DNA of 64,000 bases from Bacteroidota bacterium (lineage in GTDB: Bacteria > Bacteroidota > JABWAT01): positions 124,001 to 188,000 of the forward strand of contig JABWAT010000003.1 of the NCBI GenBank assembly GCA_013360915.1, given 5' to 3'. Each line of letters opens with the position of its first letter. Position 1 is the stretch's first letter. The position numbers and the translations under genes are program-made. The notes beneath the pieces are model-generated. The model did not search any database. It was not told where the DNA came from and worked only from the letters and a program-made list of their open reading frames with translations. Positions 18,977-29,223 of the stretch are shown piece by piece.

Positions 18977-20260
18977 TCAGAATACAGGAGACTGGTAAGA
19001 TTGAATCATTTTCCGGACGGATTCCTCGAACCGGCGGTTGATGCGGAACCGGATGGTCACTTCCTCGCCGGCGTAGTCTGTCGATTGAACCTCGGCGATG
19101 GTATGAAGGTGTGCAATCGCCTGACCTGCCGTGACAGGAAACCGGGCTGTGAGGCTGACATAGCCTGCTTCGAGCGTCTGGAGAATCCGCTCACGAAGTT
19201 CGGGAATGTTGATTCCGCGCCAGGCACTGACAAATACCGAGTCTGGGTACTCTCTCCGCACCTGACGGAGCAGATCGGGGTCGTTCACCTGATCAATTTT
19301 GTTAAAGACCATGAGAACGGGTTTCAGATCAATTCCGATTTCGCGAAGGGTGTCCTGGACAGCGAATATGTGCTCATGAAAGTTGGGATGTGAGACATCG
19401 ACCAGATGAATGAGCAGGTCGGCCTGTCTGACTTCCTCGAGGGTACTGCGGAAGGAAGCCACCAGATGATGAGGAAGTTTTCTGATGAAACCGACCGTAT
19501 CGGTGATCAGCAGCCGCTTATTTCCTGCCAGAACGGTCAGTCGAGTGGTTGAATCGAGCGTGGCAAACAGCCGGTCTTCCACATGAACGGTGGCATGGGT
19601 AAGCATGTTCATCAGGGTGGATTTACCTGCGTTGGTGTAGCCGACCAGAGTCAGCTGATCAATTTCGGACCGGCCCTTCCGCTGGGTCTCCTTCTGGGTC
19701 TGAATCCGCTGAAGCTTTTCCTTCAGGGTGACCACCCGGGTGCGGATCAGACGACGGTCTGTCTCGATCTGGGTTTCTCCGGGTCCCTTCGTTCCGATCC
19801 CTCCCTTTTGTTTACTCAGGTGAGTCCACATGCGGGTCAGACGGGGAAGCAGGTACTCGAGCTGGGCCACTTCGACCTGCGTTTTTGATTCGCTGGTGCG
19901 GGCATTGGAGGCAAAAATATCGAGGATCAGGCCTGTGCGGTCAATAACCTTGCACTGCAGGTGGTTTTCAAGATTCCGGATCTGTCTGGGTGACAGTTCC
20001 TCATCGAAAATGACAATATCGGACCGGCGTTCTTCCTTCAGGGCCACCAGTTCTTCCAGTTTTCCTTTACCGATGTAAAAAGCAGAATCAGGAGTGGGCC
20101 TGGCCTGAATCACCCGGTCGGTCACCATGGCACCGGCGGTATCGGCCAGACGTTCCAATTCATCGAGGTTTTCCCGGACTTCATCGGGAGGGGTATCGGC
20201 AAGCTGGATGCCGACGAGGATGGCAGATTCTTTATCGGGTTGTGTGTTCAGATAGGCCAA
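18977..20260 (-). CDS. hflX: Ribosome-associated GTPase HflX
   Basis: A 427-residue protein. It has an N-terminal HflX domain (VIQARPTPDSAFYIGKGK and the FDEELSPRQIRNLE segment), a KGGIGTKGPGETQIETDRR linker, then a GTPase domain with G1 G207-Y-T-N-A-G-K-S-T215, G3 DTVGFI and G4 NKID. HflX binds the 50S subunit and splits stalled ribosomes. The chosen start is TTG at 20260, with GGGGAAAG just upstream. The first downstream in-frame ATG would remove conserved sequence. Confidence 0.95.
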   Translation of the reverse strand: MAYLNTQPDKESAILVGIQLADTPPDEVRENLDELERLADTAGAMVTDRVIQARPTPDSAFYIGKGKLEELVALKEERRSDIVIFDEELSPRQIRNLENHLQCKVIDRTGLILDIFASNARTSESKTQVEVAQLEYLLPRLTRMWTHLSKQKGGIGTKGPGETQIETDRRLIRTRVVTLKEKLQRIQTQKETQRKGRSEIDQLTLVGYTNAGKSTLMNMLTHATVHVEDRLFATLDSTTRLTVLAGNKRLLITDTVGFIRKLPHHLVASFRSTLEEVRQADLLIHLVDVSHPNFHEHIFAVQDTLREIGIDLKPVLMVFNKIDQVNDPDLLRQVRREYPDSVFVSAWRGINIPELRERILQTLEAGYVSLTARFPVTAGQAIAHLHTIAEVQSTDYAGEEVTIRFRINRRFEESVRKMIQSYQSPVF

Positions 20261-20278
20261 ATTATCACTTTCCCCGAT

Positions 20279-20824
20279 TTATTTCTGCCGCACCGGTTCG
20301 GGTTGCCGGGCCGACTGGCTGCGAAGGCTGCGTTGTTCAATCACCTGATCGAACAATTTCATGTAACGTGCCGGCATGGTAAAACTGATCTTCTTTAATC
20401 CATCCTGTCGCTGGACCAGCAAAGTCACCCGGGTCAGAAAGCCATGGGTGTGAAAGTAGTAATCGCGGATCGCTCTGATCGGAATGTCACGCGTTGGAAA
20501 CCACGGATGGGTCACAATGTGTGTGTGGGTAACCGAGAGCTGCACGCCAAACCAGCCGGCAACAAAAAACAGAAGGGCGTTCAGTCCGAAAAAGAGGGCC
20601 GGAATCAGATAGGCAGACTCGGGGATGAAAACCGATACGCCGATAAACATGAAGGCAAAAACAACCAGTGAACTGGAGAAAAAGGGCAGTCCGTAGAGCA
20701 ATCCGCAACTCCAGCTGAAAACAACCGGGGCCTGACGGGACCGACGGTAGAGTAAATACAGCAGCATGCCGGATGCAAGTCCCAGCAAAACAAGGTTCAG
20801 GATGTTAATCTGAGCGGTACTCAT
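20279..20824 (-). CDS. Membrane protein with PH-like C-terminal domain
   Basis: A 181-residue protein with three to four hydrophobic segments in the first 95 residues (about 8-25, 33-68 and 72-95). A beta-rich domain follows (about 96-165), in which alternating hydrophobic strands, IPIRAI and a final helix resemble bacterial PH-like domains. The last 15 residues are polar. It sits 18 bp upstream of hflX and 42 bp after the BatA-like gene on the same strand. The layout echoes the dcw-embedded protein at 10229-10699. Function unknown. Confidence 0.8.
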   Translation of the reverse strand: MSTAQINILNLVLLGLASGMLLYLLYRRSRQAPVVFSWSCGLLYGLPFFSSSLVVFAFMFIGVSVFIPESAYLIPALFFGLNALLFFVAGWFGVQLSVTHTHIVTHPWFPTRDIPIRAIRDYYFHTHGFLTRVTLLVQRQDGLKKISFTMPARYMKLFDQVIEQRSLRSQSARQPEPVRQK

Positions 20825-20866
20825 AAACGGATGGATAGACGAATGTAAAATTTTTCTCCGGATGGG

Positions 20867-22690
20867 TCAACGACGACCACGGGAGAGAATCATCTCCAGG
20901 AGCAGTAACAACAGAACGGCAATAAAAATGCCTGCAGAAAGAAAACGGGGTGAAGCGGCGGTCAGCAGGGGAAACGGATCGGCGGGTTGCCAGCGGATGG
21001 CCTCTTCAGGTGAATCGGCCTGACGGATGGCCGGTGCATTGAAACCGGTAATACCGGTCAGACGATCGCCCGACCAGATGGTAAGCGTACCGGGTCTGGT
21101 GATCATGGCCGGGTGAATGTTTCCGCCGGACAGCGTGCCCGGACCCGGAATCCATTCCTGATCGAGAAACCGGAAACGGATTCCCGCCGCCGCAACGGGA
21201 ACCGGAAATGGTATCCCGGTCCGGACGGGATGAGCAAAAAATCCATCCCGGGTCGAAGCGGTTGGCTGAAGGGCCGTCAATGCGTGAAGCAGGGCCGACA
21301 GGGCCCAGGCCGGGACCGGCTCAGGTCCGGTGAACGGATTCACATGAAAAATCAGTACCTGTCTGCCTGCCCGTGTGTACAGACTCATTACCGGTTCCCT
21401 GTTGGTGCCGGTGAGCAGTGGACGCAAACCCTGAACGGGTCGTATGGTGACCAGACCGTTCAGGAGCCGGTCCGGATCGGCCGGATCCTTCCGGTCAAGG
21501 TAGCTGAGAAAGGGATGATCGGTGTACCGGTCGGCCATGACCTGCATACCCGGATTCACGGTGGAAGAGAGACCAATTGATTGCAGGCTTTCGGTTATGG
21601 ATCCGGGTTGCGAGAAGTCGGGTATCCAGATGGCTGCCGGATGGTCGGCCATGATTCCAGACCAGCGCGACGAAGTAATGATCAGCAGACGATCCTTTCC
21701 CAGATCGGCACTCCGTGCGGAAAGGACCAGCGGAAAACCGGCCGATAGGGAAGCTTGCTGCAACCGGCTGGTATTCAGCGCGGCCAGTTCCCGACCAGAA
21801 AGAACAACCACCTGAAGGGTTTCCGGAAGGTAAAAGCCCCCGGACCAATGGTTATCCGGTTCGAAATCGGGGTGTTTGAGCTGAACGGAAAGGGTGTGCC
21901 ATCCGCGCCGGTTGACAGTAACCGGCACCGTGAGACTGGCCGTCGGGCCGGTTAAGGTAAGGGGCACCGTCCGGATAAGCAGGCCATTGACCAGCACATC
22001 GGCTTCCGCGCGGGTCTCTTCCCCGGTTGGATTCAGGATATCAATCCGGACCTGATTCGGTTGCCGGGTTTGCCACCACCCGGATGGCAGAGATACGCCG
22101 GAAATTCCCAGATTGCCAGTGATTCCGGGCGTTTCATAAAGGATCACGTCAGAACCGGAAGGTAGCCGGTCCATCAGAGAGGGCAGAACCGGCGAGCCCA
22201 CTGAACTGATCAGAAGCGACGGACCGGAGGTATCAATTGCGGGAACACCCTGAAACCACCAGGGCTGCAGCAGGCGGGAAGGCTGATAGCCGTTCAGAGA
22301 ATCCGTTGTGAAAAACCTTGTGGAAGGCTGCTCGCGGCTGAGCGTTTCGAGCCACTGCTGCAAACCGGTTTTCTGGGCAGGGGTTGCAGAGGAAAACCCG
22401 GGTCCCCAATCGAGAATAACCGACCGGTAAACCGGCTGCTCATCACTTCCCGATTGCAGAAAGGGTTGGGCAAAGGCGAGTGCCAGCAGCAGCAGTATCA
22501 GAATCCGCAAAGCCAGCAACAGCCACTCAGCCAGCTTCAGGGTCCGGATGGAAGAAGCCTCCAGTTGCCGGAACAGAAACAAGGAAGAGACCCTGACCAC
22601 CGGCCGGCGGTTGCGGTTCCAGAGAAAAATGAGAAGGGGAATGGCAGCTGCGGCCAATCCGGCCAGAAAGATCGGATTCAGAAAATTCAT
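20867..22690 (-). CDS. BatA N-terminal-domain membrane protein
   Basis: A 607-residue protein. The N-terminus (MNFLNPIFLAGLAAAAIPLL, then a basic NRNRRP segment and VSSLFLFRQLE) is the BatA/aerotolerance-type N-terminal domain. A second hydrophobic segment lies at about 55-75. A long extracytoplasmic region of mixed beta character follows, and one C-terminal TM helix near 585-604 ends in RGRR. No MIDAS-type vWA motif is clear. Such proteins are frequent in Bacteroidota near MoxR/Bat genes, but none is visible here. It appears to open the - strand run that leads to hemH. Confidence 0.85.
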   Translation of the reverse strand: MNFLNPIFLAGLAAAAIPLLIFLWNRNRRPVVRVSSLFLFRQLEASSIRTLKLAEWLLLALRILILLLLALAFAQPFLQSGSDEQPVYRSVILDWGPGFSSATPAQKTGLQQWLETLSREQPSTRFFTTDSLNGYQPSRLLQPWWFQGVPAIDTSGPSLLISSVGSPVLPSLMDRLPSGSDVILYETPGITGNLGISGVSLPSGWWQTRQPNQVRIDILNPTGEETRAEADVLVNGLLIRTVPLTLTGPTASLTVPVTVNRRGWHTLSVQLKHPDFEPDNHWSGGFYLPETLQVVVLSGRELAALNTSRLQQASLSAGFPLVLSARSADLGKDRLLIITSSRWSGIMADHPAAIWIPDFSQPGSITESLQSIGLSSTVNPGMQVMADRYTDHPFLSYLDRKDPADPDRLLNGLVTIRPVQGLRPLLTGTNREPVMSLYTRAGRQVLIFHVNPFTGPEPVPAWALSALLHALTALQPTASTRDGFFAHPVRTGIPFPVPVAAAGIRFRFLDQEWIPGPGTLSGGNIHPAMITRPGTLTIWSGDRLTGITGFNAPAIRQADSPEEAIRWQPADPFPLLTAASPRFLSAGIFIAVLLLLLLEMILSRGRR

Positions 22691-22764
22691 AGACAGGGGT
22701 GAAAATACGCAATACGGGTCCGATCATAAATTGAAATTGCCCCCGTCTTCCCGGATATTTCGTC

Positions 22765-25422
22765 ATGGTCAGGTCTTTTCTGCTCCTGTTATTGTTTCTT
22801 CTCCCCCACAGCATCCCCGCACAGGTAAAAACCCGGCAGGATCCGTTCTCGCCATTTACCATGCAGGTGGCCAACGGTCCGACCGTGGCGCTGGTACTTT
22901 CCGGCGGCGGGTCCCGTGGAATTTTTCAGGTGGGCGTGCTGAAAGCCATCGAGGAAGCGGGGATTCCCGTCGATATGATTGTGGGAACATCCATGGGAAG
23001 TATCGTGGGCGGCTTGTATGCCGCCGGTTATTCCATTGGTGAACTCGACAGTCTTGCAAGAAACCTGGACTGGAACCAGCTGCTTTCCCTGGAAGGGGAC
23101 TATCAGCGATCGGATGTATTCCTCGACTACAAATCGCTTTACGACCGGACCCAGATCACACTGGAACTTGAAAACTGGCGTCCGCGGATTCCAACCGCCG
23201 TTATTTCCGGTCAGAAACTGACCACCCGGCTCAATGATCTGACGCTGGCTGGACCTTATTACCCGGCCTCCACTTTCCGGAAGCTTCGTGTTCCGTTCTA
23301 CTCGGTTTCCACCAATCTGAAAAACGGGAAAAAGTATATCTTCAGCGAGGGAAATCTGGTTGAAGCCATGCGGTCGAGCATGGCCTTTCCGCTGCTTTTT
23401 CTTGCGTACGAACTCGACGGCAATCAGCTGATCGACGGGGGCGTGCTGAGCAATATTCCGGTGGATGTGGCACGGGAAGCCGGGGCAGACATTGTCATTA
23501 CGGCCAACACCACGGGCAGCCTCAACACCGAGGAAGTAAAAGCACCCTGGCAAACGGTCGATCGGGTTACCTCCATTATGATGAAACTGTCGAACCAGAT
23601 TCAGCTCAGCCGGTCCGATGTGGTGATCAGTATGAGTCTGGATGAGGTTGAAGGATTCGACTTCACCAGGGTCGATACGGTGATTCAGGACGGATACCTG
23701 CAGGCAGCGAAGGTGACCGGGTTGATCGATACACTCATACGGGCCCGAACGCTCCGGGCCGGACCTCCGGTGGATCGGATTGTGGTCCCTCCGGTTCTTC
23801 AGAACCTGGTTTCCGATTCCCTGCCCGAAGCAGGGACCCCGCTGCAGTCGGTTATCAGAAAGCTTTCTACCTCTGGCTGGGTTCACCGGTATGAGGTGAA
23901 CGGATCCGATTCGGGCACAGTGGTTACGCTCGTTCCATTTCCGGTGATTCAGGCATTCAGTTTTCACGGTGTTAACCTTCTGCCGGACCGGTGGTTTCAG
24001 AACCGGTTCGATGCGCTGACCAATCAGCCCGTCAATTACTTTGAACTGCTTTCAACCCTGAGGTCGGTGGTCAGCACTTACAAAAAGAGCGGATTCTACC
24101 TTGCCCGGATCGATTCGTTCCGGTATGAACCCGAAACCGGCCGCCTTCACACCTATATCAACGAAGGCGTTATTTCTGACGTGGCCGTGACGGGAAACAA
24201 AGTCACCCGCAAATCCTACATCACCCGCGAAGCCAGTCTCGATCGCCGTGCCCTGTTTCACCGGGAAGAAATCAAATCCTCACTCGACAATCTGACCGCC
24301 ACCGATCTGTTTTATCAGGCCAGCCTGCTGACCGATCAGACCACCCGCGGAAATCGCATTACCTTCAGGGTGCATGAAAAGCCCTCCCTGTTTCTTCGCG
24401 CCGGAATCAGTGCAACCGAAACCTACAATACCCAGTATTTCCTGAATCTGCGCAATGAAAACATGCTGGGCGAAGGTTCCAAACTCGGCATGACTCTGGC
24501 TGGCGGTGACCGGAATGGTCAGATTTCAGGACAGTGGAGAACCGACCGGCTTCTGGACAGCTACTTTTCCTCAGAAGTCACCATCTGGGCCGATATCCTG
24601 AATGTAACGGTTAACAGTTACCGGTTTTCGGTCCCGGGTTCCGGGAATCGTTCCGGATTCAGTGAGCGGGGAGAGTTTCAGCGTGAGTCGGCCGGACTGA
24701 GAACCATGATCGGCCGGCAGTTTGCCAAATTCGGGGAGATCCGGCTCGATCTTCACCGAAAATATTCAGCCATCAGCCTTCTTCGTGGTCTCTCAAATGA
24801 TGCCACCTTTTCCAACGCAGGAAACCATTTGAACATTCTGCGCCTTCAGACCGTATTTGATAACCGCGACTCACCCGTCATATCGACCGGCGGGCAGTTT
24901 CTGGATTTCTATTATGAGACATCGAATGCCGAGTTTGGCAGCGATGTTTCATACTCGAAAATGGCGGCAAGACTCGAAACCACCTTTCCGTTTCTTCCCC
25001 GGGTGACGCTGACTCCCCGGATGGAACTTGGCAGTGCCGATATCGGGTTGCCTGTACAGGAGTTTTTCTACGCAGGAGGAGGACGTTCCTTTTACGGGTT
25101 CCGGGATTTTGATCTGTATGGCAGACAACTCATGATGAGTCATCTGGAAATGCGATGGTACACACCCACCACGTTTATCTTCGATGTCATTCTGCATGCC
25201 CGGTATGATCTTGGGAACGCCTGGCAGCGGATCGAAGCCATTAAGGTTTCCCAGATGAACCATGGCGTGGGTGGCGGAATTACGCTGAGCACCCCGCTGG
25301 GACCCATCAGTCTGTCGGCTGGCCGGGCCTTTAAACTGTACAAGGAACCCAATGCCGGAATCGGTTGGGGTCCGCTGTTTTTTTATTTCAGTCTGGGAAA
25401 TCCCACCCTTTCGCTGTTCTGA
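22765..25422 (+). CDS. Patatin-like phospholipase fused to POTRA and outer-membrane barrel (type Vd-like)
   Basis: An 885-residue protein with a signal peptide (hydrophobic core about 4-16, ending near IPAQ). The patatin domain has the oxyanion loop G47-G-G-S-R-G52, the nucleophile elbow G74-T-S76-M-G78 and the D224-G-G dyad aspartate, so the Ser/Asp dyad is intact. A POTRA-like segment follows at about 395-545 (VAVTGNKVTRKSYITRE). The rest, about 550-885, has the alternating strands of an Omp85/BamA-type barrel and ends in an aromatic residue. This order matches PlpD/FplA-like type Vd proteins. It is divergent from the BatA-like gene across a 74-bp gap. Confidence 0.92.
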   Translation: MVRSFLLLLLFLLPHSIPAQVKTRQDPFSPFTMQVANGPTVALVLSGGGSRGIFQVGVLKAIEEAGIPVDMIVGTSMGSIVGGLYAAGYSIGELDSLARNLDWNQLLSLEGDYQRSDVFLDYKSLYDRTQITLELENWRPRIPTAVISGQKLTTRLNDLTLAGPYYPASTFRKLRVPFYSVSTNLKNGKKYIFSEGNLVEAMRSSMAFPLLFLAYELDGNQLIDGGVLSNIPVDVAREAGADIVITANTTGSLNTEEVKAPWQTVDRVTSIMMKLSNQIQLSRSDVVISMSLDEVEGFDFTRVDTVIQDGYLQAAKVTGLIDTLIRARTLRAGPPVDRIVVPPVLQNLVSDSLPEAGTPLQSVIRKLSTSGWVHRYEVNGSDSGTVVTLVPFPVIQAFSFHGVNLLPDRWFQNRFDALTNQPVNYFELLSTLRSVVSTYKKSGFYLARIDSFRYEPETGRLHTYINEGVISDVAVTGNKVTRKSYITREASLDRRALFHREEIKSSLDNLTATDLFYQASLLTDQTTRGNRITFRVHEKPSLFLRAGISATETYNTQYFLNLRNENMLGEGSKLGMTLAGGDRNGQISGQWRTDRLLDSYFSSEVTIWADILNVTVNSYRFSVPGSGNRSGFSERGEFQRESAGLRTMIGRQFAKFGEIRLDLHRKYSAISLLRGLSNDATFSNAGNHLNILRLQTVFDNRDSPVISTGGQFLDFYYETSNAEFGSDVSYSKMAARLETTFPFLPRVTLTPRMELGSADIGLPVQEFFYAGGGRSFYGFRDFDLYGRQLMMSHLEMRWYTPTTFIFDVILHARYDLGNAWQRIEAIKVSQMNHGVGGGITLSTPLGPISLSAGRAFKLYKEPNAGIGWGPLFFYFSLGNPTLSLF

Positions 25423-25514
25423 TAACTTGATGCCCGGCAAATGAATGTGTCGGGTTTATTTCGTAACTTTCCACCGGATTGGTTCCATTTTTCCGGCAAT
25501 CAGATAACCCAACT

Positions 25515-26198
25515 ATGAAAATCGATTTAATTCTCAACGTCAGTCTGCCCAGTGTGGCGCTTCACAGCGACCCCGATCGGGCATTGACTCTGATGAAGGA
25601 GAATCATGTCAGAAGTCTGCCGGTTATTGCTCAGGACCGGTATGAGGGGATGGTGTCGGATGAACGCATTCTCGAGCATCTGAAAGGAAAGGGCGGAAAG
25701 TCACGTCCCGATTCTCTGGCCTCCCTCATTGACCGGGGCTCGGTGCATCTGACGTTGGATGCCCACGTGGGCGAGGCCATCCGGATGTTTTCTGAAACCA
25801 GTCATGATGTGCTGCCGGTTCTGGGATCGAATCAGGCACTGGTGGGATGTGTGCTCGAAAAAGAACTGATGGACTTTGCAGGAGAGCTGCTGTCGGTCTA
25901 CGAAAAGGGCAGCACGCTGGAAGTCCGGTTTAACGGTCACGATTTCTCTCTGACCGAGGTTGTCAGGCTGATTGAGGAAAACCAGGCCAGGATCATGTCG
26001 CTGAACAGCCTTCCCGGCGCACCGGGCGCAGACCGGCATCATATCGAAATCAAAGTCAACGTTCTCGATGGTTCCCGTGTCCGTGCTGCACTCAGCCGTG
26101 CCGGTTATTCGGTCCGTCTGCTTGGTGAAGAAGAAGATCTGGAGGATCGGGATTTCCGGGACCGGATTGAAGAACTCATGAAATTTATAGAACCCTGA
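25515..26198 (+). CDS. CBS-domain protein with C-terminal ACT-like region
   Basis: A 227-residue cytoplasmic protein. Two CBS motifs occupy about residues 1-57 and 65-120, with typical MKENHVRSLPVI and SHDVLPVLGS strands. A domain of about 75 residues follows with the spacing of an ACT-like fold (about 130-205), and a charged C-terminal helix. The arrangement resembles AcuB-type regulatory proteins, which sense adenine nucleotides, but no catalytic domain is attached. The ATG at 25515 is preferred over an upstream in-frame TTG at 25479 because the CBS domain begins right at it. TPR gene 26208 follows after 9 bp. Confidence 0.85.
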   Translation: MKIDLILNVSLPSVALHSDPDRALTLMKENHVRSLPVIAQDRYEGMVSDERILEHLKGKGGKSRPDSLASLIDRGSVHLTLDAHVGEAIRMFSETSHDVLPVLGSNQALVGCVLEKELMDFAGELLSVYEKGSTLEVRFNGHDFSLTEVVRLIEENQARIMSLNSLPGAPGADRHHIEIKVNVLDGSRVRAALSRAGYSVRLLGEEEDLEDRDFRDRIEELMKFIEP

Positions 26199-26207
26199 AC
26201 TGAACAC

Positions 26208-27446
26208 TTGATACGTCATTCCATTTTCCCCAGTCTGAAAACCAGCCTTGTCATCGCGCTGCTTGTGCTGTTTCCCGTCGCCGGTTTTTCCGATGGCGTG
26301 CGTTGGATTCCCCCCGACCGGGCTGAACTGGATACCATCCTGAACCTGATGTACAACATGGAAGTTGTGGCGGCCGAGAAACGGCTGGCCGACTGGAAAA
26401 GCAAGTATCCACACCGTCCCGAGGGCTATTTCCTCGATGGAATGATTCTCTGGATTCAGGTCTTTGTCGACATCAGAAATCCGTTTCTCGACAATGAATT
26501 CCAGAAGAAGATGGATGAGGTGATCGATAAATGCGACCAGATTGAAAAGAACGCAGACAGCCTGTCCATGGTGGCCCGGTATTATAAAAGCGGGGCCATC
26601 GGTTTCAAAGCACAGTTGTATGGTCTGCGGGATGACTGGTTCATGGCCGCCCGTTACGGCATTTCGGCTCTGGATGGAATCACAGAATCACTTGAAGGAA
26701 AATTCGCGAATATTGATGCACGGTACGGGGCCGGATTGTATTATTACTACGCCGAGTTTCTGCCCGACCGGTATCCCATCATCAAACCCCTGCTGTGGTT
26801 TTATCCATCAGGAGATAAAAAGCGCGGACTCGAGTTGCTGCAGTCGGTCGCTGACAGCGGCATGTTTGCCAACGTGGAAGCCCAGTACAGCCTGGGCATG
26901 ATCAGTTACTTCTACGAAAAGAACTATGCTAAGGCGATCAAGGTCTTTGCCAACCTGAATAACCGGTTCCCCAAAAACTCGCGGTATCTCTTCTACCGCG
27001 GACAGCTTGCCTATCAGATGGGCGACTACCAGCAGGCCGATTCCTGCATGGCCGTGATGGAAGGACGTATTCTGGCCAACCGTCCGTTTTACTACACCCA
27101 TCAGCTTCGGTACATCTATTACATCCGCGGCATGATTGCCGAGTATTCAAACCGGCCGACCATGGCATACAGTTTTTATCAGGAAGCACTGGCTCCCGTC
27201 GATGCCGGTATTCACAAGGAAACCGAGCATTATTACGTCTACTGCCTGCTTCGAAGCGCCAACATGCTCATCAAGATGGGCTACCCGGAAGAAGCGAAAC
27301 CCCGCTTTTACGAGGTGCTGCGGACCCCCGAATACTCCAACAGTCATCGTCGTGCACGTGAAGGCCTTGCAGAACTCGGCGTCCCCGAAGATACCATCCG
27401 GGTCCGGACTGCTCAGACTCCTCCGGCATCCTCCTCTTCCAACTAG
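26208..27446 (+). CDS. Exported TPR-repeat protein
   Basis: A 412-residue protein starting at TTG. The N-terminus has a signal-like hydrophobic stretch at about 12-28 ending near GFSDG. The remainder is helical, with at least two clear TPR-like units (about 215-290: AQYSLGMISYFYEKNYAKAI and YLFYRGQLAYQMGDYQQA) and further degenerate helices before and after. The C-terminus is a serine-rich tail. TPRs mediate protein contacts; no enzymatic motif is visible. It follows the CBS gene closely and may share its transcript. Confidence 0.8.
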   Translation: MIRHSIFPSLKTSLVIALLVLFPVAGFSDGVRWIPPDRAELDTILNLMYNMEVVAAEKRLADWKSKYPHRPEGYFLDGMILWIQVFVDIRNPFLDNEFQKKMDEVIDKCDQIEKNADSLSMVARYYKSGAIGFKAQLYGLRDDWFMAARYGISALDGITESLEGKFANIDARYGAGLYYYYAEFLPDRYPIIKPLLWFYPSGDKKRGLELLQSVADSGMFANVEAQYSLGMISYFYEKNYAKAIKVFANLNNRFPKNSRYLFYRGQLAYQMGDYQQADSCMAVMEGRILANRPFYYTHQLRYIYYIRGMIAEYSNRPTMAYSFYQEALAPVDAGIHKETEHYYVYCLLRSANMLIKMGYPEEAKPRFYEVLRTPEYSNSHRRAREGLAELGVPEDTIRVRTAQTPPASSSSN

Positions 27447-27569
27447 AACAGTCAGACCTGGCACGGACCTCGGACCGGTGCCCGGTGAACTGATCCCGGC
27501 AGCCACTATCCTGCTGCCGGCCCTCCGGTCCTGATCCGGAACATCGCACCCTTTCCCTGAAATGACGGC

Positions 27570-27600
27570 AAAAAAAAAATCCGGCTCATCGCCGGATTTT
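27570..27600 (-). terminator. Rho-independent terminator downstream of fumC
   Basis: A 7-bp stem, ATCCGGC at 27579-27585 with GCCGGAT at 27591-27597, has a 5-nt loop. Read on the - strand it is followed by a run of ten T, ideal for fumC. On the + strand only three or four T follow, so it may also stop the TPR transcript weakly. A second 7-bp hairpin without a T-run lies at 27496-27520. Confidence 0.85.
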
Positions 27601-27621
27601 CAGAGTTAACAGGATCCAGAC

Positions 27622-29001
27622 TCAGATCATCTTTTTCGGATCGACCCATTCATTGTACTGAGCATCGGTGAGCAGTCCGAGAGAGAGAGCGGCCTCTTTC
27701 AGGGTGGTTCCTTCATGATGGGCCTTTTTGGCAATCTTGGCAGCATTGTCGTATCCGATGTGCGGATTCAGAGCCGTGACCAGCATGAGGGATTTTTCCA
27801 TATTTTCCCGCAGTTTATCCACATTAGGTTCGATTCCGTACGCACAATTGTGCTCGAAGGAATCACAGGCATCGCCGAGCAGCTGCAGCGATTCCATCAC
27901 GTTGTGCAGAATCACCGGCTTGAACACATTCAGCTCGAAATTACCCTGACTGGAAGCAAATCCGACCGCAGCGTCATTGCCAAACACCTGCACACATACC
28001 ATGGTCATGGCTTCCGATTGGGTTGGGTTCACCTTACCCGGCATGATGGAAGATCCCGGCTCATTTTCAGGAATCAGCAGTTCGCCGATGCCTGCACGCG
28101 GACCCGATGCCAGCCAGCGGATGTCATTGGCAATCTTCATCAGACCGGTGGCGAGGGCTTTGAGTGCGCCATGAAAGTAAGCCAGTTGCTCATGTCCGGC
28201 CAGGCCCTGGAACTTGTTCGGATTGGGGCGGAATTTCAGTCCGGTCAGCGTTGTCAGTTCGTCGCTGACCATTTTATCGAAATTTTTCGGTGCATTCAGA
28301 CCGGTTCCCACCGCGGTTCCGCCAATGGCGAGATCGAGCAGAGAATCTTTAGCCTGGTTGATTTGTGCCAACGCTACTTTCATCTGAGCCACATAGCCCG
28401 AAAATTCCTGACCCAGGGTTACCGGAGTGGCATCCTGCAGGTGAGTACGACCAATCTTGATAATAGAGTCGAACTCGGCCTGTTTCTTTTCGAACACCCG
28501 GATGAGGCTTTCCAGACGGGGAATCAGGTGACTTTCGGTAAACCGGGCCACGGCCACATGCATGGCAGTGGGGAACACATCGTTCGAGGATTGTGACTTA
28601 TTTACCGTGTCGTTGGCGTGTACCGGTTTTTTGGCTCCCAGCGGTGCGCCGAGGATTTCGTTGGCCCGGTTGGCAATCACTTCATTGGCGTTCATGTTGG
28701 TCTGAGTACCCGAACCAGTCTGGTAAATTTTCAGCGGGAAGTGCTCGTTAAACTTACCGGCAATGATTTCGTCGCAGGCCTGGATCACGGCGTCATACAC
28801 GGGTTTTTCCAGCTTGCCGATTTTAAAATTGACGATGGCACAGGCCTTTTTTACCATCACCAGCGAATAGATGAATTCGGGGTGAAAGGTCGTGGTGCCA
28901 ATCTTGAAGTTCTGTAAAGACCGTTGGGTCTGGGCTCCCCAATACCGGCTGTTTTCTACCTGGATATCGCCCATGGAGTCGGATTCGGTGCGAAAAGACA
29001 T
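27622..29001 (-). CDS. fumC: Class II fumarate hydratase FumC
   Basis: A 459-residue iron-independent fumarase of the aspartase/fumarase superfamily, which interconverts fumarate and malate in the TCA cycle. The superfamily signature G316-S-S-I-M-P-G-K-V-N325 lies on the catalytic loop. [15 protein letters not shown] and the TVGQEF-like TLGQEFSGY segment are also present, as is the conserved histidine region [10 protein letters not shown]. Full length. AGGAGA is positioned well before the ATG. Transcribed alone on the - strand. Confidence 0.97.
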   Translation of the reverse strand: MSFRTESDSMGDIQVENSRYWGAQTQRSLQNFKIGTTTFHPEFIYSLVMVKKACAIVNFKIGKLEKPVYDAVIQACDEIIAGKFNEHFPLKIYQTGSGTQTNMNANEVIANRANEILGAPLGAKKPVHANDTVNKSQSSNDVFPTAMHVAVARFTESHLIPRLESLIRVFEKKQAEFDSIIKIGRTHLQDATPVTLGQEFSGYVAQMKVALAQINQAKDSLLDLAIGGTAVGTGLNAPKNFDKMVSDELTTLTGLKFRPNPNKFQGLAGHEQLAYFHGALKALATGLMKIANDIRWLASGPRAGIGELLIPENEPGSSIMPGKVNPTQSEAMTMVCVQVFGNDAAVGFASSQGNFELNVFKPVILHNVMESLQLLGDACDSFEHNCAYGIEPNVDKLRENMEKSLMLVTALNPHIGYDNAAKIAKKAHHEGTTLKEAALSLGLLTDAQYNEWVDPKKMI

Positions 29002-29223
29002 GGTTTCTCCTGCTGTTTATTTGAAAATCAGACAAAATTAACCGCAGAGCCGGACAATGTCATGAAAACAACCGCTCTGTCTGGGATTTCTAACGAGGAA
29101 TTAAGAACGGCCGTTTTGGTGTTCTGATTCCCTGATACGGGGATTAGTCGGTTCCGCTGCTCTTTTTATGCGTCGCCATCCCGGTGTTCAGCTTCCAACA
29201 TTTAACCTTCTGAAAGCAATCGA

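Noticed and set aside
22789-23967. Long - strand ORF (392 aa) inside the patatin gene
   Set aside because: Antisense shadow of a clear enzyme gene; basic, low-complexity composition and no family.
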